Assembly: GCA_945861165.1 (NCBI GenBank)
Contig: CAMATO010000014.1
Coordinates: 1 to 18,325, forward strand
Direction: 5' to 3'
Length of the DNA: 18,325 nt
From: Bifidobacterium breve
GTDB lineage: Bacteria > Actinomycetota > Actinomycetes > S36-B12 > UBA5976
Both the position numbers and the translations under genes were made by a program. This document shows, piece by piece, positions 6,225-14,656 of the stretch. Within the stretch, counting starts at the first letter, position 1, and every line of letters starts with the position of its first letter. Under the pieces are notes generated by a model. That model saw only the letters and a list, made by a program, of their open reading frames with translations, made no database searches and had not been told where the DNA came from.

Positions 6225-7775
6225 TTAGTTACTTGACCGATTATCGTTTCGGTCTGGCCTTTGGTCAGCAAATGGATCTTCGGTGGTGGGAAGTTTGCCA
6301 TCAGCTGATTTCTTACCGAGCACAACTTCATCCCCTAGATTTATTCCACTTAAAATTTCGACAAGCTTTGAACCAGTTACTCCGGTTTTAACTTCTTTAT
6401 CAACTGGATTATTATTGATGTCTAAAATTTGCACAAAAGTTAAATTACCTTTTTTGATTAAGGCTTGCAGTGGTACTGCAACTGCTGCTTTTTTGCTTTG
6501 CAAAATTATTTTCGCAGTAACACTCATCCCAATACGCCAGGTCGATACTGCTGCGTCTGGTTGGGTGAAGACAACAAACTGGGCCACACCGTTTGTGTCC
6601 GTTATTGCTACTTGCCCAATTTGGGAAACTTTGCCGGCACTTACTTCACTGCTGTTACCAAGTTTTAAGTCTACTTTTTGGTCAAGTGCCACATTAGAAA
6701 TGTCGTATTCACTTACTTTGATGGAAGCAATCATTGGTCCAGAGCCAATAGTTGCAACTGAGTTTGCCACAAGTGCGCCTGGTGCGGTCAAAATTTCTCT
6801 GATAGTTCCAGCCACGGGAGATTTAACATTTTTTGTTGAGTTATCAAAGTTTCTTAAAACTGCGATAACTTCCCCTTCTTCCACAACTGATCCTGGTTGG
6901 ACTTTTATTTCTTTAACACTCCATTGTTTGGTACCAGCACTACTTGGGGTTGACACAACTTTGATCAAGTCAAGCCCATTTTTTGTAGACAAAGTAACTT
7001 TGTTATTGACATCAATGTCGTAGGTGTATTCGTCAATTAACAGCGCATCTGAATATCGAATTTTTTCGCTTCCCACTGGTGTTACTTCCACCGTTGCAGT
7101 CATACCTGCTTTGGCACTTGCGGGCAAAGTGTTTGGTGTTGGAGTAATCAAAATTTTATAAGTAGGTGTTGTGTCATTTGCGGTAGAAGCATAAGGCTTT
7201 ATTGATGAAATATAACCAGAAGTCAAAGTGTTGGATGAATTAATAGCTAAAGCGATAGGTAAGCCCAAACTTAATTTTGTTGATTCTGTCTCTGTCACAT
7301 CAATACTGATAAGTAATTTACCGGCACCAACACTGGCAACTGTGCCATTAATTGACACTCCTTTAATACCATTAACTGCTCGAACTCGACCTGCAACTGG
7401 AGATTTGATCTCTTGCAAAGTTCCGTCGTAATTCTTCAAGGTAACTATTGATTGCCCTTTAGCTACTTTTACACCTTCATCTTTATTAATCTTGCTCACA
7501 ACCCAGGTATCACTTAGTGAAACTGGAGTACCAGCACTTGTGGTGGCCACACCAGCAATTTTTGTTAATACTGCTGGAGAATCTGCGTTTATATTAAATG
7601 TGTATTGATCAACAATTGACCCAGTGGTGGAAACACTGCTTTCGATTAATTCGGCTTGAGCAGGAACAGTTAAATAAGTATCAAGTGTTTCTTTGTTTGA
7701 ATTAATGTAATAAAATATGCCACCCGCTATCAAAATAGCTGAAACAACCACAATTGTGATTTTGCCCTTACTCAT
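6225..7775 (-). CDS. HlyD/MacA-like membrane fusion protein with duplicated barrel-sandwich module
   Basis: The 516-residue protein has one N-terminal membrane anchor (about 5-24) and an otherwise extracytoplasmic body; no lipobox is seen. Two copies of a barrel-sandwich plus beta-barrel module are recognisable. Copy A runs from about 91 (WVVSKI) through KSPVAGRVR (124-132) to KAGMTATVE (about 222-230); copy B runs from about 285 (WSVKEI) through KSPVAGTIR (318-326) to RIGMSVTAK (about 414-422), an offset near 194 residues. A final membrane-proximal domain holds VPLQALI and GDEVVLGKK. There is no long alpha-helical hairpin, as expected without a TolC partner. I chose the ATG at 7773-7775 because GAGGA lies 5 nt upstream; a GTG four codons earlier lacks a ribosome site. 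First gene of the export operon, with an Asp/Arg/Asn-rich tail. Confidence 0.88.
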   Translation of the reverse strand: MSKGKITIVVVSAILIAGGIFYYINSNKETLDTYLTVPAQAELIESSVSTTGSIVDQYTFNINADSPAVLTKIAGVATTSAGTPVSLSDTWVVSKINKDEGVKVAKGQSIVTLKNYDGTLQEIKSPVAGRVRAVNGIKGVSINGTVASVGAGKLLISIDVTETESTKLSLGLPIALAINSSNTLTSGYISSIKPYASTANDTTPTYKILITPTPNTLPASAKAGMTATVEVTPVGSEKIRYSDALLIDEYTYDIDVNNKVTLSTKNGLDLIKVVSTPSSAGTKQWSVKEIKVQPGSVVEEGEVIAVLRNFDNSTKNVKSPVAGTIREILTAPGALVANSVATIGSGPMIASIKVSEYDISNVALDQKVDLKLGNSSEVSAGKVSQIGQVAITDTNGVAQFVVFTQPDAAVSTWRIGMSVTAKIILQSKKAAVAVPLQALIKKGNLTFVQILDINNNPVDKEVKTGVTGSKLVEILSGINLGDEVVLGKKSADGKLPTTEDPFADQRPDRNDNRSSN

Positions 7776-7780
7776 TTTAA

Positions 7781-7785
7781 TCCTC
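7781..7785 (-). promoter_or_regulatory. Shine-Dalgarno sequence selecting the ATG of the membrane fusion protein
   Basis: GAGGA on the minus strand is 5 nt before the ATG at 7773-7775. The alternative in-frame GTG at 7785-7787 overlaps this site and has no ribosome binding site of its own, so the ATG is preferred. Confidence 0.6.
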
Positions 7786-7876
7786 ACACATACTCTTAAC
7801 TGTTTCTAAACTAACACTTCGACCTGTTACGGGCATTTTCAACTAATCTAGTCAACCTTAACCAACCCTGAGCGGG

Positions 7877-8533
7877 CTAGTTTTGAGAGATTATTTCCAT
7901 AATTTCTCGCTGGGCAGCTAATCCTTTTCTCTCATATTTTGTTATTGGCCGCCAACTTGGACGAATGGAAAGCTTAGAATTAGGTAAAACTTCGAGCATT
8001 TGTTTGCCATATTCAGCCCAGTCTGTGGCGGCAATGATTTGCCCATCAGGTTTTAATTTCTTCAGCATCAATTCCACAATTTCGCTTCTAAATAGTCTTC
8101 TTTTGTTATGACGCTTTTTAGGCCATGGATCCGGAAAGAAAGCAAATATTGAGCTTAAAGATTTGTCGCTAACCCAATCTCTTAGCACTTGCACTCCATC
8201 AGAATAGGCAACTCTGATATTTGTTAAACCTTCGTTATGAGCATTTTCAACCAAATGGCTGATACTTGGGCGATGAACTTCAATTGCAATTATTATCGAA
8301 TCTGGATTTGCTTTAGCAAAACCTATGGTTGATTCACCACTACCGCAACCAATTTCAAAATAAATATTTTTGGTTCCAAATAATTCTTTAAAGTCCCAAG
8401 GGCCTTCTGGTAATTCGAATTGTGAAAAATAGTTTTCTAAGGCGTAAATCTGATTCTTAGTCACTCTGCCTCTGCGGGCATGAAAAGTTCGGATTACTCC
8501 GTGTTCAACCTTAAGTCGCGCATTTTCAAGCAT
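7877..8533 (-). CDS. trmB: tRNA (guanine-N7)-methyltransferase TrmB
   Basis: The product methylates G46 of tRNA using S-adenosylmethionine. It shows the SAM-binding FEIGCGSGEST (59-69), IAIEVHRP (82-89) and the strongly diagnostic FFPDPWPKKRHNKRRL (132-147), followed by ATDWAEY (169-175). The N-terminal FHARRGRVTKNQ (18-29) corresponds to the family's conserved arginine-rich entry. I chose the ATG at 8531-8533 (218 residues). A TATAAT at 8543-8548 ends 9 nt before it, giving a near-leaderless transcript; upstream in-frame ATGs (for example 8566) would overlap the divergent nitroreductase gene and add residues not found in the family. If the real start is 8566, the protein would be 11 residues longer. 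It is not obviously co-regulated with its neighbours. Confidence 0.93.
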   Translation of the reverse strand: MLENARLKVEHGVIRTFHARRGRVTKNQIYALENYFSQFELPEGPWDFKELFGTKNIYFEIGCGSGESTIGFAKANPDSIIIAIEVHRPSISHLVENAHNEGLTNIRVAYSDGVQVLRDWVSDKSLSSIFAFFPDPWPKKRHNKRRLFRSEIVELMLKKLKPDGQIIAATDWAEYGKQMLEVLPNSKLSIRPSWRPITKYERKGLAAQREIMEIISQN

Positions 8534-8538
8534 TAGAC

Positions 8539-8544
8539 GATAAT
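8539..8544 (+). promoter_or_regulatory. -10 element of the nitroreductase gene
   Basis: GATAAT, one mismatch from TATAAT, ends 7 nt before the ATG at 8552. That spacing puts the transcription start on or next to the A of ATG, consistent with a leaderless mRNA. Confidence 0.45.
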
Positions 8545-8548
8545 TATA
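8543..8548 (-). promoter_or_regulatory. -10 element of trmB
   Basis: A consensus TATAAT on the minus strand ends 9 nt before the chosen trmB ATG. With no Shine-Dalgarno sequence, transcription probably starts at or just before the ATG. It overlaps by 2 bp the -10-like element of the divergent nitroreductase gene. Confidence 0.5.
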
Positions 8549-8551
8549 TTT

Positions 8552-9121
8552 ATGTCTAATCTTCATAAACCAGCGGCCACCGAAGCAAAATTGCATGAAG
8601 TAATAGCAAATCGCTGGAGCCCTCGATCTTTTGATTCTTCTCACACTTTGCACGATTCAGAAATTAATTCACTGCTAGAAGCAGCACGGTGGTCACCTTC
8701 TTCGATGAATGCTCAGCCTTGGAGATTTTTAGTTGGATTACGGAATGACAAAAATTTTGCAGGTTTAGTCTCAACACTGATGGAAAATAATTTAGAATGG
8801 GCCCCAAAAACAAGTGCAATTATTTTAGTTGCCGCAACCGCTAAAGAGGTTTCTATGATTGAAACCTACGATGTCGGACTGGCTGTTGGAGCGCTAACTA
8901 CTCAAGCTCAAGCGATGGGTTTACACACTCACCAGATGGGCGGATTTAGTAAATCAAAAGTTAAACAAATATTTTCATTACCTCCAGATACAGAACCAAT
9001 TGTCTTAATTGGGGTGGGAAAGATAGGTCAACCAACAGAATTAAGTCCTACTCTCATGGAAAGAGAGGTTGCTCCTAGAGTTAGGAAACCATTAACTGAA
9101 TTAATGCTCAAAGGATTGTAG
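8552..9121 (+). CDS. Nitroreductase-family FMN oxidoreductase
   Basis: The 189-residue protein has the nitroreductase fold signatures: NRWSPRSF (20-27) with the FMN-contacting arginines, ARWSPSSMNAQPWRF (45-59), and the C-terminal IVLIGVGKIGQP beta-strand near 150. These flavoenzymes use NAD(P)H to reduce nitro groups, quinones or other electron-poor substrates; the natural substrate cannot be told from sequence. Length is usual for the family. It is transcribed divergently from trmB with 18 nt between the start codons and no Shine-Dalgarno sequence. The stop overlaps the start of the following membrane protein gene by one base (TAGTG), so the two are co-transcribed. Confidence 0.9.
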   Translation: MSNLHKPAATEAKLHEVIANRWSPRSFDSSHTLHDSEINSLLEAARWSPSSMNAQPWRFLVGLRNDKNFAGLVSTLMENNLEWAPKTSAIILVAATAKEVSMIETYDVGLAVGALTTQAQAMGLHTHQMGGFSKSKVKQIFSLPPDTEPIVLIGVGKIGQPTELSPTLMEREVAPRVRKPLTELMLKGL

Positions 9122-9780
9122 TGAAAAGACATATTCCGCAGTGGTTATTTCCTTCAAAGATTATTCCCGTTACACCATGGAGATCAAATAATTATTGGGT
9201 TTCCAAACCCTCCACAATTTTTATCTTGGTACTTGGGCTTTGGTTGTTTGGTACCGGAGAAGCATTTCTAATTTCAGCGAATGCCGGAGTTTCACCTTGG
9301 ACTGTTTTTGCGCAAGGAATATCTGTGCAAACAGGATTAAGTATTGGGTGGGCTACTTTCTTTTCAGGAATTGGAGTTCTAGCTTTATGGATTCCCTTAA
9401 AGCAAAAACCAGGTCTAGGAACTGTTTTAAACATCATAATTATTTCAATTGCTTTAGAGGTGATGTCAAATATTTTGCCCACCCCTACCTCGGATGTTTT
9501 ACAAGTTATTCAAATACTTGTGGGTATTGCCATTGTGGGATTAGGTAGCGGATTTTATTTAACATGCCACATGGGACCAGGTCCACGAGATGGATTGATG
9601 ACCAGAATTCATTTACTGACAGGATTACCTGTTGGTCGAGTGAGATTATTTATTGAAATATCTGTCTTATCCATTGGTTGGCTATTAGGTGGACAAGTCG
9701 GCTTAGGAACAGTTCTCTTTGGTGTGCTCATTGGTTATTCAGTAGCATCTTGGTTGAAAATTGTGGGAAAAATTACTTAA
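9121..9780 (+). CDS. YczE-like integral membrane protein
   Basis: This 219-residue protein has about six hydrophobic segments (near 31-52, 73-92, 99-118, 127-149, 173-190, 195-212). The first helix is followed by GEAFLISANAGVSPWTVFAQG (46-66), and GPGPRDGLMT sits at 152-161; these two motifs are characteristic of the YczE family of membrane proteins, whose biochemical role is unknown. It begins with GTG that shares its G with the TAG stop of the nitroreductase gene, so it probably depends on translation of that gene. The pairing with a nitroreductase gives no firm clue to function. A transport role is possible but unproven. Confidence 0.82.
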   Translation: MKRHIPQWLFPSKIIPVTPWRSNNYWVSKPSTIFILVLGLWLFGTGEAFLISANAGVSPWTVFAQGISVQTGLSIGWATFFSGIGVLALWIPLKQKPGLGTVLNIIIISIALEVMSNILPTPTSDVLQVIQILVGIAIVGLGSGFYLTCHMGPGPRDGLMTRIHLLTGLPVGRVRLFIEISVLSIGWLLGGQVGLGTVLFGVLIGYSVASWLKIVGKIT

Positions 9781-9822
9781 AAGTAGTCCTATTTATTATC
9801 TAAGGTAAGTTAAGACTTAATC

Positions 9823-11724
9823 GTGAAAACTAAAAACATACTTTTTCTGGTCATCTCCCCGCTAAGTGTTTTGTTCACCCTTTTTATTACCTCTTCACTA
9901 TGGGGTGCCCCTGCTCCACTAATTCCTGATAGCGGTCCAATTGTATTTTTACTTAAACCAATTCTTGTTTCACTAGTTTATGTTTTAGCAATAACTGTTA
10001 TTGCCTTACTTATCAGTGATGGAATATTTGTTCCCTATCAGAACAAAAACATTCGCGTGGCTACCCAATTTTCATTAGCACTTTCGGGGATTTCCTTTGC
10101 CGCAGCTGTGTTTACTCTCGCTCAAGCGTTATCTCAGCCAGTTTCCCTAGTTGCCAAAATTGATGTGATTGCGACTTATGGTTGGGACGTAGCAAGTGTC
10201 AGAGCACTACTTTTAATTGCCTTAATCGCCGTGTTTTCGTTTCTAATTTTACTAAAACCAAATCTTGATCGAGTTGGATTAGTAGCCACTTTAAATGTAA
10301 TTGGCGTATCTCTTCCCGGATTGCTATCCCATGGTGGCGGAGTGTCTACTCATCAATGGTCAGTTATCTCTGGACTCGTTCACGGAATAGCTATTGCCCT
10401 GTGGATTTCTGGGGTAGCAGCAATTTTCTTGATTGTCTCTAATAAGTACATCACCCAAGATCAAAAGTCTTTAGCATTACATAAATTTGGTTATTTAGCT
10501 GGAACTGCAGTTGTGGCATTATTAATAAGTGGTGAAATTAATGCTGCCACTAGATTTAATAACTTCTCAGAACTATTCAGCACAACCTATGGTCAATTAA
10601 TTATCTACAAAGCAATACTGTTATTTTCGGCACTTCTTATTGCTTTAAACATTAGAAAAAGACTACAAACTAATATTAAAAAACTTGTTGCACTAGAAGT
10701 TGGCTTACTGTTTTTTACTTTGGGGGTTTCGGTAGTACTTGCCTCAACTGCTTACCCAAAGACTGGGACACCCGCATTTAGTTTGATTGAATCAGTGACT
10801 GGATTTGTGGAACCAATTTCCTTTACATGGGCCTATGCCTTGACCACATTTGCTATTGAACCATTTAGTTTAACCGTAGGTATTTTTGCTCTTGCACTTT
10901 ACATATATGGAGTATTTACACTGGAAAAAAGAGGAGATTCTTGGCCTTTGAATAGAAGTATCTGTTGGATTGTGGCAATTTTTCTGGGACTGTATGTCAC
11001 CAATTCGATGCTAGGCAGATATTCCATTTTGATGTTTTCTGCCCACATGACAGTTCACATGGTTTTAGCGATGCTAGTTCCAATTTTACTTCCACTTGGA
11101 GCACCGCTGACTTTAATTTTAAGAGTATTAACTCCTAACGAAACTGTTAAGAATAATGACTCGCAAGTACGAAATCTTCGTGACTGGATTGTAGCTTTGA
11201 TGAACTCTAGATATTTACATACTTTATCGCATCCAGTTATTTCAATCATTCTCTTTGCTGGTGGCACCTGGGCGCTATATTTCACTCCCCTCTTAACAGT
11301 ATTAATGAGTAGTCACCTAGGACATTTATTTATGCATGCACATTTTGTGTTAATCGGGTATTTATTCTTTTGGAATATTTTAGGAATTGATCCTTCCCCT
11401 AGAAAAATTCCTGATGTGTTAAGACTTGGTTTAGTTTTTGCAGCAGCTGTGTTTCATGGCTTATTTGGATTTATTCTCTACAGCGCTAGCACACCACTTG
11501 GTGGTGGTTGGTTTAGTGAAGTAACCCCTAGTTGGTTAACCAACCAAATCCAAGATCAACAACTTGGTGGAGGAATTGCCTGGGGGTTTGGGGAATTGCC
11601 CACCATTTTAGTTTTGGCCATCTTGGTTTACCAATGGGCCTCAAGAGATGAAAAGTTGGCTAAACGAGTAACTGATAAAGAAATTGATGACTACAACACT
11701 TACCTAAAATCTTTAAATAAATAA
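9823..11724 (+). CDS. Fused CopD / CtaG-like membrane protein (copper handling, cytochrome oxidase assembly)
   Basis: The 633-residue multi-pass protein joins two domains. The N-terminal part (roughly 40-300) looks like CopD, with conserved histidines in LLSHGGGVSTHQWS (168-180) and GLVHGIAIALWISGVAA. The C-terminal part (roughly 340-620) matches the actinobacterial/Bacillus caa3-type CtaG domain, with HMTVHMVLAMLVPILLPLGAP, HLGHLFMHAHFVLIGYLFFW and VFHGLFGF providing clustered His and Met residues for copper. Such fusions are common in actinobacteria and are thought to import or hand over copper for cytochrome c oxidase. The start is GTG 42 nt after the YczE-like gene; no good Shine-Dalgarno is seen. 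It converges on glnE with one base between the stops. Copper delivery is inferred from the families. Confidence 0.9.
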   Translation: MKTKNILFLVISPLSVLFTLFITSSLWGAPAPLIPDSGPIVFLLKPILVSLVYVLAITVIALLISDGIFVPYQNKNIRVATQFSLALSGISFAAAVFTLAQALSQPVSLVAKIDVIATYGWDVASVRALLLIALIAVFSFLILLKPNLDRVGLVATLNVIGVSLPGLLSHGGGVSTHQWSVISGLVHGIAIALWISGVAAIFLIVSNKYITQDQKSLALHKFGYLAGTAVVALLISGEINAATRFNNFSELFSTTYGQLIIYKAILLFSALLIALNIRKRLQTNIKKLVALEVGLLFFTLGVSVVLASTAYPKTGTPAFSLIESVTGFVEPISFTWAYALTTFAIEPFSLTVGIFALALYIYGVFTLEKRGDSWPLNRSICWIVAIFLGLYVTNSMLGRYSILMFSAHMTVHMVLAMLVPILLPLGAPLTLILRVLTPNETVKNNDSQVRNLRDWIVALMNSRYLHTLSHPVISIILFAGGTWALYFTPLLTVLMSSHLGHLFMHAHFVLIGYLFFWNILGIDPSPRKIPDVLRLGLVFAAAVFHGLFGFILYSASTPLGGGWFSEVTPSWLTNQIQDQQLGGGIAWGFGELPTILVLAILVYQWASRDEKLAKRVTDKEIDDYNTYLKSLNK

Positions 11725-11725
11725 A

Positions 11726-14656
11726 TCATTCGCCGTAAAAAATTCTTTCCATAACTAATCGTGCTCGTCGAGTAATTCTTCGATAATCCTCTATTAATTG
11801 GGCATGTGATTTCTGATTAAGTGTGAAAGCAATTGCTGATAATTCGTTAACATCTGTTGGTATTTGATCATTTGCCTTGGCTCTAGAAAGCATTTGCGCA
11901 TTTCTGATCCAGGTAGCAAGTGTCCAGGATTCATTTAAAGATTTTGCATCTACTTCACTAATTAGCTCTGCTGCTACACATGCTCTTAAGGCAGGCAAGG
12001 TAGCAGTAATTCTTAAAGATTCATCTTTTGCTCCATGTTGCATTTGCAGTAATTGAACTACCCATTCCACATCACTTAAACCACCACGACCAAGTTTGGT
12101 ATTGAGATTTACATCAGCCCCACGAGGCAATCTTTCTGATTCCATACGGGCTTTAATTCTGCGCATTTCTCGTAAGTTTTCCTCACTTACCCCGTTTTCT
12201 GGATAACGCGTTTTATTTATACCTGCCATAAATTTCTCACCCAAATTTAAATCTCCGGCAACAGGTAAAGCTCGTAATAATGCTTGAGCTTCCCAGGGAG
12301 CGGACCATTTTTGGTAATAAGCAAGATAAGAATCAAGGGTTCTTACCAATGGTCCATTTTTCCCTTCGGGTCTTAAATCAGCATCAATTTCTAAAGGTGG
12401 ATCAACTGAAGGTTGCATTAGGAGAGTTCTTAATTGGTTAGCAATATCTAGCGCACACTTTTCTGCATCTTGTGGGTCTGCGCCTTTTTTAGGCTCGTGG
12501 ACAAACATCACATCAGCATCACTGCCATAACCAAGTTCAAAACCGCCAAATCTTCCCATAGCGATTACACACATGTTGGTGGAAACTTCTTTTCCTCTTT
12601 CTTGCTCAACAACTAAAATTGCACCCTTTAGCGCTGTTTCAATTACCGTGGCATAAACATTACTTAACGCCATTCCCACTTGTTCGGTGGTTAATCTGCC
12701 ACTTAAATCAGCAGTTGCTGTTCTTAATAATTCTCTTCTTCTAAAAGATCTTGCCGCAGAAACAATGTTTTCTGCTGTTTCATGTCTAGCTAAAACAGCA
12801 TTCATTTCAGCTTCATATTGGTCACGAGTTCTTGGTTCTAGTTCCTCTAAGTTTCCTAACATGGAGACAGCTTCTGGTGCACTCATCAATAAATCTGTGG
12901 CATATCTACTAGAAGAAAGAAGTTTTGCCATTAATTCAGCTGCTGCTGATTCGTCTCGCAATAATCTCAAAAACCAAGGAGTACTTCCTAGTGCATCACT
13001 TAATCTTCTGAAAGAAAGTAACGCAATATCTGGTTCAGGTCCATCAGCAAACCAAGACAATAAAACTGGCAACAAAGTCTTTTGAATAACAGCGCGTCTA
13101 GAAACACCAGTGGTTAAAGCTTCAATATGTCTTAGTGCTGATTCTGGATCTTTATATCCAAGCGCATTTAGTCGAGAAGTTGCTTCCGAAATAGTTAACC
13201 GAGCACTGCCTGCATCAAGTCTTGCTACCGCGTTAAGCAAAGGTCTATAGAAAAGCTTCTCGTGAATCCTTCGTACTTCTAGTTGGTGTTTTCGCCATTG
13301 TTTTTCTAAATCAGTACTTGAGTCAGACATGAATCCTAGGGATCTGCCTAGTTTTCTTAATTCACTATCTGCTTCCGGTAAAACATGTGTTCTAGATAGT
13401 TTTTGTAATTGAATGCGATGTTCCAAAGTTCTTAAAAATGTGTAAGCATTTGAAAAAGTGGCAGCGTCATCTCGACCTATATATCCCCAGGTTGCAAGTT
13501 GATCTAGGGCTTGCAAAGTATTAGGACTTCTCACCATGAGATCACTTCGACCATGCACAAGTTGGAGTAATTGCACCGCAAATTCAACATCTCGAAGACC
13601 ACCTGGGGCAAGTTTTAGTTCTCTTTCCCCAATACGGTTATCAATATTTTCTTCTACTTTTTTTCGCATTTTCTGTACATCGTCAACAAAGTTTTCTTTA
13701 CTAGCTGCTTGCCACACAAATGGTGTTATTTCAGCAAGATATTTATTTCCTAATTCAAGATCTCCTGCACTAAATCTTGCTTTTAATAAAGCCTGAAATT
13801 CCCAAGTACTAGCCCATCTTTGGTAATAAGCAACATGTTGTTCCACTGTTCTAACTAGAGGTCCTGCTTTTCCTTCAGGTCTAAGTGCCGCATCTACTTC
13901 CCAAATTTCGCCACCATCGTTAGCAACCGAGATGTATTGCATCACCTCAGTGGCAATTTTGGTGGCAGCACTAACTGCTGCTGGTTCCTCAACACCTGAG
14001 GTTGCTGCAGCAGCAAAAATTACGTCAACATCGGACACATAGTTAAGTTCTTGTCCCCCAGCTTTACCCATAGCCATAATTGCTAATTTAAATTGTTTTG
14101 CTAAATCAGGATTTTTATCAACTACGGTGATTAAAGCACTCTGCAAAATCGCATCTGCAGCATCTGCTAATTCTGCTGCCACATCTCGTAGTGGCCATTT
14201 ATAACAAATATCTCGGGAGGCTAATCCTAAAAGAACTTTTCTATATTCTCGGACCAGATTTGCTCGACTTGTTTTAGCTGCTTTTGTGAATACTGCAATT
14301 AATTCATCTTTATTATTTGCTTTACTGATAGCGGTCTCTGCAAAGAAAACTTGAACATCTACTGGGTAACTGACCAGATGCTCCCCTAAACCAGTGGAGG
14401 ATCCTAAAACTTGCAGCAGCCTTAGGCGTACTTCATCGTCTTTCAAAACCTTGTTGAGTTTTTCATCTGCTTGATCAGCAATTCTTACAAGTAGCAAAAG
14501 TGCATTATCAGGGTCAGCAACTTTACCTAAATCATCAATTAATAATTCATGATTGATTTCTGCTTTAAGTGTTTTTATTAATTCAGCTGATTTACTGGGA
14601 TCACTGAATCCTGAGCGAGAAAATATTCCGGTTTCAGTTACCGGGCGTTCTGTCAT
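11726..14656 (-). CDS. glnE: Bifunctional glutamine synthetase adenylyltransferase / adenylyl-removing enzyme GlnE
   Basis: The 976-residue protein carries two nucleotidyltransferase halves joined by a helical linker. The N-terminal deadenylylase half has MGKAGGQELNYVSDVDVIF (196-214; Asp209, Asp211) and later LRPEGKAGPLVRT. The C-terminal adenylyltransferase half has MGRFGGFELGYGSDADVMF (700-718; Asp713, Asp715) and LRPEGKNGPLVRT. Both GG...SDxD active sites are intact, so both activities should be retained. The enzyme switches GlnA1-type glutamine synthetase by adding or removing AMP at a tyrosine, in response to nitrogen signals through PII. It overlaps the amidotransferase gene by ATGA, as the last gene of a glnA2-containing operon. 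The GS in this operon lacks the target tyrosine, so the real target must be encoded elsewhere. Confidence 0.97.
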   Translation of the reverse strand: MTERPVTETGIFSRSGFSDPSKSAELIKTLKAEINHELLIDDLGKVADPDNALLLLVRIADQADEKLNKVLKDDEVRLRLLQVLGSSTGLGEHLVSYPVDVQVFFAETAISKANNKDELIAVFTKAAKTSRANLVREYRKVLLGLASRDICYKWPLRDVAAELADAADAILQSALITVVDKNPDLAKQFKLAIMAMGKAGGQELNYVSDVDVIFAAAATSGVEEPAAVSAATKIATEVMQYISVANDGGEIWEVDAALRPEGKAGPLVRTVEQHVAYYQRWASTWEFQALLKARFSAGDLELGNKYLAEITPFVWQAASKENFVDDVQKMRKKVEENIDNRIGERELKLAPGGLRDVEFAVQLLQLVHGRSDLMVRSPNTLQALDQLATWGYIGRDDAATFSNAYTFLRTLEHRIQLQKLSRTHVLPEADSELRKLGRSLGFMSDSSTDLEKQWRKHQLEVRRIHEKLFYRPLLNAVARLDAGSARLTISEATSRLNALGYKDPESALRHIEALTTGVSRRAVIQKTLLPVLLSWFADGPEPDIALLSFRRLSDALGSTPWFLRLLRDESAAAELMAKLLSSSRYATDLLMSAPEAVSMLGNLEELEPRTRDQYEAEMNAVLARHETAENIVSAARSFRRRELLRTATADLSGRLTTEQVGMALSNVYATVIETALKGAILVVEQERGKEVSTNMCVIAMGRFGGFELGYGSDADVMFVHEPKKGADPQDAEKCALDIANQLRTLLMQPSVDPPLEIDADLRPEGKNGPLVRTLDSYLAYYQKWSAPWEAQALLRALPVAGDLNLGEKFMAGINKTRYPENGVSEENLREMRRIKARMESERLPRGADVNLNTKLGRGGLSDVEWVVQLLQMQHGAKDESLRITATLPALRACVAAELISEVDAKSLNESWTLATWIRNAQMLSRAKANDQIPTDVNELSAIAFTLNQKSHAQLIEDYRRITRRARLVMERIFYGE

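Noticed and set aside
6283..7023. A 246-codon plus-strand open frame opposite the membrane fusion protein gene
   Set aside because: It is antisense to a well-supported gene, has no recognisable domain, and is an effect of low stop frequency opposite Ser/Thr/Val-rich codons.
7776..7787. GTG start four codons upstream for the membrane fusion protein
   Set aside because: It has no ribosome binding site, whereas GAGGA is well spaced for the ATG at 7775.
7860..7880. CCC-GCTCA-GGG inverted repeat after the trmB stop
   Set aside because: Only three base pairs and no T-run; too weak to call a terminator.
8534..8653. Longer N-terminus for TrmB (up to 40 extra residues)
   Set aside because: It would run deep into the divergent nitroreductase gene; the extra residues do not look like the family, and a consensus TATAAT precedes the later ATG.
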